The notes under the pieces: model-generated
Database searches by the model: none
What the model saw: the letters and a program-made list of their open reading frames with translations, nothing else
Told to the model about the DNA's origin: nothing
Origin: Morella rubra
Taxonomy: Eukaryota > Streptophyta > Magnoliopsida > Fagales > Myricaceae
Assembly (NCBI GenBank): GCA_003952965.2
Contig: CM025855.1
Span: 26,971,915-27,035,914, forward strand
Direction: 5' to 3'
Length of the DNA: 64,000 nt
In this document: one piece after another, positions 11,132 to 23,200 of the stretch
How positions within the stretch are numbered: position 1 is the stretch's first letter
Layout of the letters: the number at the start of each line of letters is the position of its first letter
Made by a program: the position numbers and the translations under genes

Positions 11132-13155
11132 ACATTTTTTCCCGTTTAATTTGGCCGTTAAACCAAACGGAAAGTGATTGAAATGTCCCTCTAAAACAAA
11201 AATACTAGAAATTTAAGTAATTTTAAAAAATTAAAAGAAATATAAAAAAATTAAAACCTTAAATGTAAATCCATTTAGAGATAAATATTTAGGTAAACCC
11301 ACAACTTCACAAGTAGAACAAAAACCCCTCATCCAAGAAAATCTTCTAAAAGATTTATAACAGGAGTTAACTAACGTGAGGATATAAATAAAAAAACCCT
11401 TTTCTTTCATTATAATTTTTTTTGGTGATGTTACAACATGAGAATCATAGGAGACTTTAATATATCCGAACTCGTATGTGGTTTTCAAATACATATGTTT
11501 CTCTAATTGTTGTTGTCCGACAATAATTGCTTCTGGAGATAGTTAACCTCATTCTTGTCCACCTGGAATGCCTTGGTCAGAACATCGGGATTGATGAGAG
11601 GATTAGATCCAAAGACTCCTTTTGCTATGGTGATCACCCAGCATTCTAGCTGTTGAGACCGGCAAAGGCAATGGCGTTGGTCTTTCTCACATTCAACTAG
11701 AAGTGAATGAGACCAACTAGGAACACGAAGAGGTCTCTCTTGTTCAAAACTTTGGTGAAGAGACGGTTTTCTACGTTAGATGTGACAAAGCCTACATACA
11801 GAGTACCCTCTACAGCTACTAGAATTTCATTGGCACATGGGTGGGAGTGAGGATCTATTAAAACCATATGGTGCAAAGTCAATGCGAGCCAAAGATATGC
11901 CAAGTGTGTTGAGGCCTGTTAAGTTGTTCGCATTCACTGCAATGACATTTGAATTGATAAACTATCATTTATTTCAAAAAGTTTTAATTGTCATGTAAAT
12001 GCAGATTTTATCATTTGAATTATATTTTTAACACTCTCATCCTATGCAGGTCAAGCTTTCTTTTAATTAATAAGTCTAATATTAATATTTAATTGAAATA
12101 GAAAAAAGTGCGGAGTAAAATCTGAAACTGAAGACTTTGATTTATTGATTATGATAACATAATAAATTACTATTTATCCAAAAAATTTAAATTTTCAAGA
12201 AAAGGAGAGTACTGCAACTTATAAACATGGAGACGAACACTATCAGAGTTCAACATACTTTGTACGAGTTTCATTCGAAACCCTCTTGAGCGCCCCATCG
12301 AACACTGGGTCTTTATTTCATTTGAATTGAGTGGTGGTTCGATGTTGGACTTTTGCACTAACCCTTGTTTTGAATCCACTCACTTTTCTTTCTTGCTTAT
12401 TTTACTTTTGTAGAAGAAGAGGCGTGAGTAGTTACAAGTGATATCTCAAACTTTAATTCCAAGATTCTAAATGCAGTTAGTGTTTGTGAAAGTTGCTCTA
12501 CCTCTGCTACCACGCTATGGAAAGTAAAAGAAGAAGAAGACATGATAGCAACCACTTTATTTCATTATAATTATTGCTATGACATTACAAAGGAATTGTA
12601 GGAGACCTCAATTCATTATCTGAAACATCATATGGTTCCCTGTGGCTATTTATCTATATCTTTAATTCTTAGCTTCCATCATTTGAACTGTTGCTCGAGA
12701 TAGTTAATCACATTATTTTCCACTTGGAAGGCCTTGTCAGAACATCGGGATTGATGGGAGGATTAGATCCAAAGACTGCGTTTGCTATGGTAATCACCCC
12801 AGGATTTTGGCTGCTGAGACCGGCAAAGGCGACTGCATTGGTCTTTCCCACATTAAACTGGAAGTGAATGAGACCAATTGGGAATACAAAGACGTCTCCC
12901 TTATTCAGAACTTTGGTGAAGAGTTTGTTATCTGTGTTAGATGTGACAAAGCCTACATATAGAGTACCCTCAGCAACCACTATAATCTCAGTGCCAAGGG
13001 GGTGGGTATGGGGAGGATTTAGTTCGTATGGGGCAAAGTCAATGCGAGCCAAGGATATGCCTAGTGTGTTGAGGCCTGGTAATTTGTCCACATTCACAAG
13101 AGTCACGTTGGATCCGAGTCGGTTTGCAGTATTTCTGGGAATCTGGAGCCCCGAG
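11132..13155. repeat. Left copy of a ~2-kb direct segmental duplication
   Basis: From the segment starting GTTTAATTTGGCCGTTAAACC through GLP A and most of GLP B, the sequence is repeated in the same order and orientation at about 62006-64000. Differences are scattered substitutions and small indels. The right copy is cut by the window end, so the duplication may be longer. Confidence 0.92.
11500..11955 (-). pseudogene. Germin-like protein copy A, 5'-truncated pseudogene
   Basis: The minus strand reads [20 protein letters not shown], then a frameshift, then the first cupin box with HSHPCANEI and [12 protein letters not shown], then the second box [11 protein letters not shown] followed at once by a TAG stop. 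A second stop follows GLNS. The C-terminus ends QLLSDNNN-like, unlike the YLEQQFK end of copies B and J. Exon 1 and the start of exon 2 are missing; homology stops near 11955. Its near-identical duplicate is copy I (62350-62800). It cannot make a working germin-like protein. Confidence 0.9.
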
Positions 13156-13544
13156 AAGAAGAAGTCATTGGCTGTGACAACTTTTGGGTCCATGCAGAAC
13201 TTCCCATTCACAAACACTGTAGGAAGAAAGTATGTTACCATCTCAAATGGGACAATAGTACACTTCATAATATGTACGGTTGATAACATGGGATGCGGAA
13301 AATGAAAAGGCCCATGTAAATTAAGATTGCCCCAAACACTAATCACGTAGCATGTTTATTCCAAACATAGGTGAAAAAACAAATGATTCCGACATAACAA
13401 AATGATGGTGCTACATACCAGCAGAAGTGGGATTGTTGATTGCAACACAGAAGTCTTGGAGGGGACTGGGTCAGAGGCCGAGGCCAGGAAGCAGGCCAAT
13501 GCAAATAGGAGCACAGTTACGAGGTATTTGGGAACACTCCTCAT
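12679..13544 (-). pseudogene. Germin-like protein copy B, two-exon gene with two 1-base frameshifts
   Basis: Exon 1 (13419-13544) starts [20 protein letters not shown], a signal peptide. The intron is 13217-13418 (202 bases, GT-AG). Exon 2 (12679-13216) reads [11 protein letters not shown]...DFFFSGL, cupin box 1 with HTHPLGTEI, box 2 [15 protein letters not shown], and an end that would be YLEQQFK. One base is missing just after the Ser-Asp-Pro junction in exon 1: the other frame resumes as [12 protein letters not shown] second base is missing near 12734, where copy J has an extra G. All metal ligands survive. The two lesions are single-base, so sequencing or assembly error must be excluded before calling it dead. 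A functional protein would be secreted to the cell wall. Confidence 0.88.
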
Positions 13545-13637
13545 AGTATTGGATGTTATGTCAACTCCTTGGTATATGTGATTTTTGCTTTAATGAGGGG
13601 CGAGAACTGAGAGAAGATTGCAGGGAAACGTGTCAAT

Positions 13638-13644
13638 TTATAGA
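13638..13644 (-). promoter_or_regulatory. TATA box of GLP copy B
   Basis: The minus strand reads CTCTATAAATTGAC about 95 bases upstream of the ATG at 13544. The same position in copy D also has a TATA box (31061-31070), and the flanking promoter sequence is conserved between copies. Confidence 0.65.
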
Positions 13645-15189
13645 GTGAAGCCACTGAACTGGTCTATGTTCTCCCTTGCACGGGAAGAGTTATGATTGGT
13701 AAGTCTTTAACTATAACACTTATTTATTCAGTGGGTGAACCATTCTTTAACCACTACTACTTCTCGCACCAATTGAAATATTGCAACCCAATGCGACCAT
13801 TTCAGTCAATGTAATCGCTCGGTCGTTCGGATGTTGCTTTCTTTGCCATTTGTTTAGCTGTGAAGTAAGTGGTAGGAACCTTGCCTGCAGGAGGGCATGA
13901 AAAAGTCCAACCAGAGGCTAGTTTAACCTCCAGGAATTATCTTAGTGCAAGTAGTCCGTAGATTATATTTCCTTCCTACAAAGAGACAAGTGTTAAGATC
14001 ATTTGACTTATGTTACTGGTAGAATTTATTTTAAAATATTGAAAGACATAAAAAGTTAGGTGCATATATTTTACATGAAATTTCGCTAAAGTGTATGTAA
14101 TTTTGTCTTTTTAATTAAGAGACATATGATCGGAAATTTATGTGTAACAGTGTGTCGTTTTAATCTACAACTTATTCTAAAAATTTGCTGGTTAGAAAAG
14201 ATATATTTTATTACCCAAATTATATTTCTAACACTCTCCCTTGCTTGGAGACCCTCTTATTTGTCTTTAATTAATAAACTACCACTTATTTGAATTGTCC
14301 TTAATTGATGAACTCTATACCATTTATTTCAAAAGTTTTAATTGTCATATAAATGCAGATTTATTGGCGACTTTCCAATTATTATTTTGTACAATATGGG
14401 CGACTTAATTACCGATAAAACGTGTGCTCGGGCAACTTACGTACACTGCATCTAGAAAGTCATATGACGTAATCCCCATATGAAATTTTTGAAAATCATA
14501 AAAGATAAGAAGAAACTTTAGAAATGAGATTTTCCATCAAAACCCATTTGTATCTTTTCGTTGGCTGTACCTGGTCGGGAAGAGGAAAAATACAGGGTCA
14601 AGAAAAGACTTTTCAACTTCTAGAAGTGGGAAGGCTACATCTGCAAAACCAAGTAGTTGGATTATGGGAGGGGGGCCTTGTTTCTAATTTGTTTCCAGAA
14701 AAAGGTCCAACTTAGAGACGCTCTATGATCGATCTTTTGTCGGTCTTACAGCAGTTGGCCCCCCAAGTTACTGCTGAGAGTCAAGAGTGCACTACCAGGT
14801 ACAGTCCTGTATACTCGTCGAGACTTGCTGAAAGAATTAGGCCTTAAATAGTTGTTGTATGATTTTCCGAGATGCACTACAACGAATATGCAACAATCGA
14901 ACTTGATGCTGCATGCTACAATTTCGAAATATGCAAGGGTCAACTAATTACATGCCTGCTTCAAGAACTTGAACGCTGCATGCTACTTCATGATCTTAAA
15001 TGGCGCAAATTCCCCTCATGATTAGGACAGGGTCAACTAATTACATGAGAATTTTATTTGAAGGTAAAATTAACCGGAAGCAAGAGCAACATCTGATCAA
15101 CTACTGAATTATTTTTCGAGGGAAAAATTGCGCACCTTTGGTTCAGTTGGGAGCTGAGTTGCCGTTGCGGGTTTCGTAATTTTACTAAT
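13645..15189. other. Intergenic region between divergent GLP promoters
   Basis: No gene is seen. Large parts (about 13850-14130 and 14490-15060) match sequence near 29290-29520 and 31440-32400, including CTTCTAGAAGTGGGAAG and GAATTAGGCCTTAAA. The stretch is therefore part of the duplicated GLP unit. It ends at a plus-strand GLP promoter relic. Confidence 0.6.
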
Positions 15190-15300
15190 TCGTAAGCGAA
15201 AACATAGACCGGTTTAGTGACTTCTCTGTACAAATAGACAAGTTTCTATGCAACTTTACCCAGTTTTCACCGCTCAATAAGCAAGAATACAAAGGGTGCG
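15190..15300 (+). promoter_or_regulatory. GLP promoter/leader relic without coding sequence
   Basis: The run ACATAGACCGGTTTAGTGAC, then a CTGTACAAATAGAC TATA-like stretch, then CACCGCTCAATAAGCAAG matches the promoter and leader of GLP C (26220-26320) and GLP E (32660-32740). No germin exon follows; after 15300 the sequence joins a repeat also found at 29055. It would have formed a divergent pair with copy B. Confidence 0.6.
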
Positions 15301-15379
15301 TTTGAAATTGAGTAATTAGCTCAAGTACTTGGAGAAAAAGGAAGGGGAAACAAAACGGGAAGTGGATTAAAACTGCCAC

Positions 15380-16006
15380 CACTACAACAATTTTCACTTT
15401 TAGTGGCGAAAATTTTCGTTGCTGAAAAATAGGCATTTCGTTGCTAAAGGTCTTCAACGGCGAAAAATTTTCGTTGCTGATTCATCGCCAAAACGACATC
15501 GTTAAATTTTCGGTAAATTTAACTTTTACCGACGAAAAAATTTCTCCATTGATAGGGGAGATTTTCACTAATAAAACTTTATTTTCGTCGAAAGCCGTCA
15601 AATATAAAAAATGAATAATTTTTTAGCTACGAAAAATTTCGTCCTTAAAATCCTGTTCGAACCAAATTTTATGACATCTTGTTCAAACCAGATTTTTCAT
15701 TCGAACCAGATTTTGACATCTCGTTCAACCAGATTGTCCGTTCAAACTAAATTTTGTAACACTTGTTCGAACGAGATAGTCCATTTGAACCAAATTTTAT
15801 GTGAAAATTTTAGTCACTATTACCCAATTTCTTTAGTGAATTAATTGTCAAAAATATATACCTTTTTAGTGACGAAATTGATATTCGTCGCTAAATGTTA
15901 TCTTTAGCGATGAACCTATAATGTCGTCACTAAAGATGTATTTTTAGCAATGAAATGGGTTTTGTTGCTGAAAAATTCGTCGCTCAAATTCAAAATTGTT
16001 GTAGTG
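15380..16006. mobile_element. Complete non-autonomous CACTA element (627 bp)
   Basis: It starts CACTACAACAATTTT and ends AAAATTGTTGTAGTG, a perfect 15-base terminal inverted repeat of CACTA type. It is flanked on both sides by CAC, the 3-bp target duplication of this superfamily. The interior has no gene, only repeats of TTAGTGACGAAA and TTCGTTGCTGAAA type and GTTCGAACCA-like motifs, which are candidate subterminal repeats. The matching unfilled site is at about 29130-29155. Confidence 0.93.
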
Positions 16007-16124
16007 CACGATAGTCTTTTCCTCGTAAAAAATCTCTGTCATTTGTTTAGTTGTGAATGTAAGAAGTAGAAACCTAGCCTACAGGAGGGCATGGAAAAAT
16101 TCCAAAAAGAGGGCATTTGGTTTA

Positions 16125-16519
16125 TGATGACATCAAGAATCATCCACAGAATTGGGGCCGATCAATCCTGCAAAAGTCACCGAGGAGGGGGTGGCCTCGG
16201 ATCAATCCTCCGAAGGCCAAGTGAGATTTACAAGAGGATGTTAAGTGCTCAAAGAATGGAATTAAGCATAGGTTTTTAGGAGCGTCATACCTTGTTTATA
16301 TATGGGTTTAAGAGCTATAACTCAATTGGGAGTTTGAATCATAGAGTTCCCTTAGGAGAGGGAGAGGTCTTCCGAGTATTTAGGATCCTTTGCTTATCAG
16401 GGTGCTTTCGTTGGGAGTCTGCAGGTCTCCAGGACTCTTAAGTCGGGTCGATGGTGTGCGTGCTGGGCCAAACCAAGCGTGGTCGAATCTGATAGGGCCG
16501 GGTATTTTATGGCCCATCA
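16125..16519 (-). repeat. 3' LTR of the Tat element
   Basis: On the plus strand it reads TGATGACATCAAG...GGCCCATCA, so it is TG...CA in either direction. It is about 395 bp and matches the other LTR over its whole length with many scattered differences, so the insertion is old. Confidence 0.92.
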
Positions 16520-16878
16520 GTAGTCCTTCACTTTTCAACATCAACAAACCGAGCGGGGAGGAAGTCAGGCCGTTGTCTGGTTTACAAATGGGCCTATTAC
16601 CTTCGAGCTTCTCTTGGGCCCAGTTAAGTTTAAACAGGCTCGAGGGATAGTTTGTTTTTCAAAAACTGGCTTGCGGCATATGCTACCGCCATACCTGTCG
16701 CGCAGTTTTTCTGACCCTTTGTTTTTACGGCATCACCGTAACTTCTCTGATAACCATTCCATTTGCTTCGCGTTGTCGTGCGCTTTGACCTTCTTTCTTT
16801 CTTTGTTTTACCACGTCACTTTTCCAGAAAATCCCTTGCCGATGTCGGACGAGCATTTCTGGCTCTCAGTCACCAGAA

Positions 16879-19521
16879 ATGCTCGCAACCAGGGAAAAGA
16901 CGATCGCAGCCCAGCTTGCCAAACGGGAAAGCCAACTGGCCACCTTGCGCGCTAAGTACAACATTTCTCCCTCCTTGATAATGAGGGTTCCTGAAATAGG
17001 GGAGAATGTATCGGAGCCCAACGAAGATGAGCTGGGTTTCTTTGATGGTGCTTTGATTGTCGACTGTCGATTTTTTCTTTTTCGGTAGAGTCGGGAGCTG
17101 CTGTTCCTGTACTTATTGGCTCTGAGTCAGCTGGCGCCGAACGGGTGGCGACTGGCTTTAGGGTTTTTCTCTTTGTGGAAGCGGTTATTTGTTGAGGAAA
17201 ATTTCGAGCCTGGAGGGAATTCATGTCCTGCTACAAGATTGCGAAGACGGGGGAGGGCATGTATCATTTTTAAAGGATGGCACAAGAGGTTCTTCTTCTT
17301 CTCGGGCGAGGGTTGGGAGTATCCTCCCTAGGAGGAGAATCCCGTTTGGGTATTACGCACGTGGGGGTCTCTTTTGCAGCGAGGTAAGAAGCTCGGTCGC
17401 ATTTTCGTTTTGGCTTCACGAATTCGACTACTACTATCTCATCTTTTCAGAATAGTTACGTTTTTTTGGCAGCCAAAACAGAGCCAAACCTTGAGCCCAA
17501 GGAGATAGTGTGGGTGAGGATCGCCTCCAAGAACAAATGGGATCTCGCCAAGCTGCTGTCTTAGCTTCTCTTTTAGTTTTCTACTCGCTGTTGGATTTAG
17601 GGTAAATGCTGAAGGTTAGGATCTGCCTACGATGCCTTGCCCTTTGGATGTGCTGGTATTTGTGGCCTGGACTCCTTCGGCTTGTGACTCAGCCCTGTAT
17701 CATGAAATGGGTCAGTGAAGTATTTTAGTCCCGGGGAATAAGTAGTTACGATCAATCCCTTTTTCCATATGCCTCTATTGCTCCCCCGAACTTCATGAGG
17801 TTGGCGTGTAGTCGGGGCTTAACCCACGATCGTACTATGACTAATCAGGGGCTCTTTGATGTTTCAAGGTAAATTAAAACGCAAGGCGTTTGCTCGTTAG
17901 GAGGTGACTAAGGCGCTCGCTCGATCAAAACAAATGGTAGACATAGCAAAGGGCCACTCGGGGGTGTCTGTTTGATCCAAGTCGACTAGCCTCCCCTTGA
18001 AGATAAACTGATCAGTGGCTGGTTGTCTGAAAATCGAGCAGCTTCGACTGACAGTGACCTGCAAATACTCAAGGATAGTAGGGTGGAAATATTTGAATCC
18101 CTTGAGGAGTCTCCTAGAGATCAGGATAGTCAGCAACCATGGCTTGTTGATAAAGAGGAAGAAGATGACAACGACGAGCAGGCGTTGTCCCGAAAGAAAA
18201 CCAAACTAGCTGCCGATCAGAGATCCTGTCCCTGACCATGCGTTGTTGGGGGGTCGGCCCCACCAACCAAGGAATCAGCGAACTCTTCCAACAATTCCAT
18301 CACCACAGCTAGGTTCAAGGAGTTGATTGAGAATATGAGCGTGCCCATGACCGTGGAATGGTTATCAAAGGCGGCTGAGGAGCAATGGAGGAACACCGTG
18401 CCTTTGTGCTCAGAGGGGGTGTCTATTTTATATGGTCGATCCCGGGTGTTTACCTCAGGCGTGCCCAAGGATTAGGTGGCGAGTGGTCAAACGTCCATTC
18501 CCGAGCTCGCTATTGTTCCCCGATCCTAAACTACTGCGAAGGAACAAGCAGGGTGCTTCGTTGCTGAACTAGAGACGTTGGCCCTAGATTCCTTAAGGAA
18601 GGGATTCCGTCGAGATTGGAGATAGCTCTTTCGAAGAGCAGGATGATGCTAGCGTGACGCAAGCGGCAGGTCATGAACTCGAAAGGTTGGATAAACAACA
18701 CAAGGATGTCCAGGGGAGAGCGGCCTTACATGAGGCAGAACTGCGCCCAAATGTCTCTGGAGCTGCAAGTGAAAGGCAGTGAGATAGATGAGCTCCAGAA
18801 AGAAGCACGCTTGCGCAACAATCAACTGCTCAAGCTTGTGGAGACGACTACTGCGGCGAGGTCCACAAGGGATAAGGCGACGAAATAAAGAGATATTACC
18901 TTGGGGAGGGCTCATGTGGCCGAGGAAAAACTCCTTCAAGCTAGTGAACACGCTCGTCAGGTTGAGGCACGGGCCGAATCAAGTCAGAGGATTTGCAAGT
19001 GCTTAAAGAGAGACCTGCGTCTGGCCAGGCACAATATTCAACTTGTTGAGGCATCCGCGATAGATGCTCGGTAGCCGGCTGCCTTCCAGTTGGGTTTTGA
19101 GGCTACTGTGCGAGCGATACTAAAAAGATTTCCCGAGTAAGACATGTCCGACCTTAAATGGGATGATCACCTTCCGAGAAGCAAAGTGGGCACCCCACTG
19201 ACAGAGCAGTTTGACTGGGCGCGAGGGGGTGAAGATCTCGCTATAAAGGAAGCTTTTCTAGGGATGTCGGCTCCAGCACAGGCCGACGAGAAAGGTACAA
19301 AGGGGCACGTTATTCCTGCAGAGAGCACGGCCAGCATGGGCCCTGATATGAGGCAGAGCAGCACAGATTATGTTTCGGGACAACCAAGCGATGCGACGAT
19401 TGGCTCTAATATTCTGCTGCCTTATCAGAGCTTGTCAGTAACTGAGGCCATCGTGCACCCTTTTTTATGGACTGAGGAGGATGAGGGTTTAACAGCAGCT
19501 AGACAGATGGAGGAGCCTTGA
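16879..19521 (+). pseudogene. Antisense 'putative gypsy type transposon' ORF of the Tat element
   Basis: This is on the plus strand, opposite to pol, between pol and the 3' LTR. At about 17116-17185 it reads LSQLAPNGWRLALGFFSLWK, the core of the family sometimes called Transposase_28. The downstream part (18650-19010 and 19144-19521) is rich in Glu, Lys, Gln and Arg, with LELQVKGSEIDELQKEARL, a probable coiled coil. Such antisense ORFs of unknown function are known in Tat elements. It is split over at least five frames. Confidence 0.7.
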
Positions 19522-20227
19522 CAATTTTTACTCTCCCAACTTTGTAGTTTTTGTCATTTTTTGTTGGTGTACCCGAAACTTATCGTTTGTTTAGTGTAAT
19601 TATTGCCTTTTGCTTTTAGCCCTGCTATTATTTCTAGTAGTTTTCCGTTCTTCATTTTCAACTTGACTATGCGGTCTTAGGCATATCCACTACTTGGGGT
19701 GCCCATAGCCTATTGGCTACCGTTGTTTCTAGAAATTTCGGCGTAGGCCGTTTAGAGTCAAACTTTCATGCTAACTTCCGTTTTTGGGTTTGGTGAGAAA
19801 ATCGATGTCCTGCTCCTGGACCTTTTATTCCTGCTTCGTCATTGAGAACTAACGCACCTTCTTGCATCACTTTCTTGAAAGTGTTTTGTATTCTCTGGGT
19901 AGAATGAGCCAAGCCGAATTAAATCGACTCACCGAGTTGCCCTACAAGCTTTTGGTAGTGTTTTAACATGGTGTTGCAGTCAATGGAGGTTGGGAACCCT
20001 CGGTGAACATACCTGTACCGCATGCTTGAGCTAGTAACCGGCACAGTTCACGTGGCCAAGGCGGAACGGATTTACCATCTACTATACCGGTTGAAGGGAT
20101 CATATGAGATGGCATATTTTGTATATGTCCCGACCAATTTTTATTGGTTGCCTTTCTGAGGAGTTTTTAATTGTGTAGAGTTTGTTTGTACACACCGTAA
20201 CCATTGAATAAAATAGATAGCTCTGAA

Positions 20228-23200
20228 TTAGTTCATACTTACACATGCATGGCTTAATCTTTGAGACCACTGCCTGGGGTATCTCGTAGTCGGGGAAGGT
20301 TTTATCTTGTGTAGACCACTACCTGAGGCCCACCTAGAGTAGAGCACCCAAGGCATTAGGCCGCTGTTGGAGCCTATCCCTAGCCCCCAGCAGGGCCTGT
20401 CCAGAGAATAGGGCTCGGGGAACTTGTCTGCTGTGTTCTCGGTCGAGTGACTGCCACTACCATTCCCCATTGGTCGAAGGGCCACGGAGGGCTTACAGAG
20501 GTCCTGTTCTGACTTGGGATACACTGCATAGTCGCCCAATAATACCCCGCCCTGACAGTCTTGTGAGCCAAGGCTCGGCCATCGGAGTGGTTTCCATAAA
20601 TGCCTTCATGAATCTCGCAAAGTACCTGCTCCGCCTCTTTAGGGGCCAAGCATTGTAGTTGGGGCTTGGAAAAACCTTTCTTATAAAGGGTGTTTGCCTG
20701 GATCGTATACTGAGCAGCTTGTATGTAGAGCTTTCGAGTTGTTGCTCTATTAGTCGGGAGGTCGCCTACCTTAAGGAAACTGACGATGGGTCCTCCCCAC
20801 CAATCGACGAGGTTCACTTGGTACACCGCGTGTTCATACCACATTGAAGGGTGTGGCAGCACTTCCAAAAGGACTCCATGGGGACTTTTCGGACCATCGG
20901 GGTCAGAGGCCATTTGAGCCAAGGTGTTAGCCCGAGTGTTCATCTTTCACAGAATTTGTCGGTCGAAAATTGATTGAATAAACTTTTCAGTTCTAGTACT
21001 CAAAGGAGATATTCTTTCATCTTGCTATCTTTTGCTACAAACTCGCCCTTGACTTACCCCACCACAAGCTAGGAATTGTTGCGGACCACGACATTGTCAG
21101 CTCTCAAGAAGTGCACAATGCTGACACCAGCTAGGACAGCCTAATACTCGGCTTCGTTGTTAGTTGCTTTGAAATCAAACCGAAAGGCGTATTGCAGTTC
21201 TTGATCATTTGGGGAAGTCAATATTATTCCTGCTCCGCTGGCCCATTTATTGGAGGACCCGTCCACATGAAGTGCATTCGGCTTAAACAGTCTGGTCATC
21301 AGCAGGTACTGGATAGCTCGGATCTTCCCCACCTTCAATGTCATCTGCCTTAATCAGAAAGTTTGCTATAGCTTGGCCTTGGATTTCCGGCAGGGCTGGT
21401 ATTGGATGTCAAAGTCACTGAGCTCTATGGCCCATCGTGTCAGACTCCCAAAGGCTTCAACATTTTGCAAAGTCTTCTTGAGCGGCAAATTGGTGAGGAC
21501 GATTACAGTGTGGGCTTGGAAGTAGGGTCGAAGCTTTCAAGTAGTTACCAACAAGGCGAATGCTGCTCGCTCAATAGGGGAATACCTTTCCTCTGCTCCC
21601 CGCAATGCTCGGCTAACGTAATACACCGGTTGCTGTGTTCCTTCCTCGTCGTGGAGCAAAACTGTACTAACCGCCTTCGAGTTGATAGCAAGATACAAGG
21701 ATAAAGTGTCACCCTGAGCAGGATGGCTGAGCAGCGGAGGTTTTGAAGGTACTACTTGAGTTTTCTGAATGCGGCAGCGCATTCAGGAGTCCATTCAAAG
21801 TGACTACGAAGGATTTTGAGGAACGGCAGACACTTGTATGTTTACCGAGCAATGAAGCGACGAGTGCTGTGATCTTACCGATGAGCCTCTGCATCTCCTG
21901 CTTTATGGTAGGGGCCTTGAGTTGTATGATCACCTGTATCTTCTCGGGATTGGCTTCAATTCCCCTGTGTGATACTAGAAATCCCAAGAATTTGCCCAAC
22001 AATACCCCGAAGGCGCATTTGGTCGGGTTAAGCTTCATTCGATAATGATTCAGAGTATTGAACATTTCAGCTAAGTCGCCCAGATGGCTATGGGCGTATT
22101 GGCTTTTTACCAGCATATCATCCACATAAACCTCGATATTGCACCCAATTTTTTTTCGAAACATGTGATTAACAAGAGTTTGTAGTGGCTCCCACGTTTT
22201 TTAGGCCGAACGACATCACTTGTAGCAATAAAGTCCTCGGTCGATTATGAAGGACATTTTTTCCTAGTCGGAAGATGCCATGGGGATCTGTTTATACCCC
22301 GAAAACGCATCCAGGAATGGCAAAAGCTCGTGCTCTGCATTCGAATCAACAAGGAGGTCGATTTGAGGCAATGGGAAACTATCTTTCGGGCATGCCGCGT
22401 TTAAGTCTTTGAAATCGACGCACATCCTCCATTTTTCTGAGGTCTTTTTCACCATCCGAACATTTGAAACCTAGTCCGAGTAATGCACTTCCTGAATAAA
22501 AGTCTGCTGCCATGAGCTTATTTATTGCCTTAGTAATGGCTTGGTTTTGCTCCTTTGTGAAAGTTCTTCTCTTCTGCCGAAGGTCGGGTATTGGGCAAGG
22601 TGCTCAGCTGGTGAGTAATTACATCTGGACTGATGCCCTCCATGTCCTCGTGAGACCATGCAAAACTTGATTTATGGGCAATAAGGAATTCAATCAGTTG
22701 TTCCCGGGGTTCCCCTCGCAGAGTAGTACTAACCCGCACAGTTCTGCCTCGTCCGATCGAAACTTCTTCCAATTCTTCTGCCACTTGGGGTCATCTGTCT
22801 TCGTCTCCGTTTGCCCTGACCTGCGCTGGAGAAGCTACATCGGGAGTATTTTCATCAGTGCAGCTAACCACCTGACATGTTTTGGGCTGGATCTGACTCT
22901 TCATTGCCAAGTAATAGCATCCTCGGGCCACTTTCTAGTCCCCTTGGACTACTCCCATTTCCTGGGGGGTGGGGAATTTCATAGTCAAGTGATAGACAAA
23001 GATATGGCGTGAAGAGCAACCAGGGTAGATCGGCCAATGATGGCATTGTATGTCGATGGCGTGTTCACCACTAGGAAGTTGACCAGAGTTGTAGCAGACG
23101 TGGGGTAACTTCCTATAGTCAGGGGGAGCCTGATTGAACCCATGGGATGAACCTTATGACTGGCAAAGTTGAACAAATCTGAAGGGGATGGTAAAAGTAG

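Noticed and set aside
12868-13305. A 145-codon plus-strand frame
   Set aside because: It is the exact antisense of germin-like exon 2; the GLP signal is decisive. Similar antisense frames occur at copies C, D, G and J.
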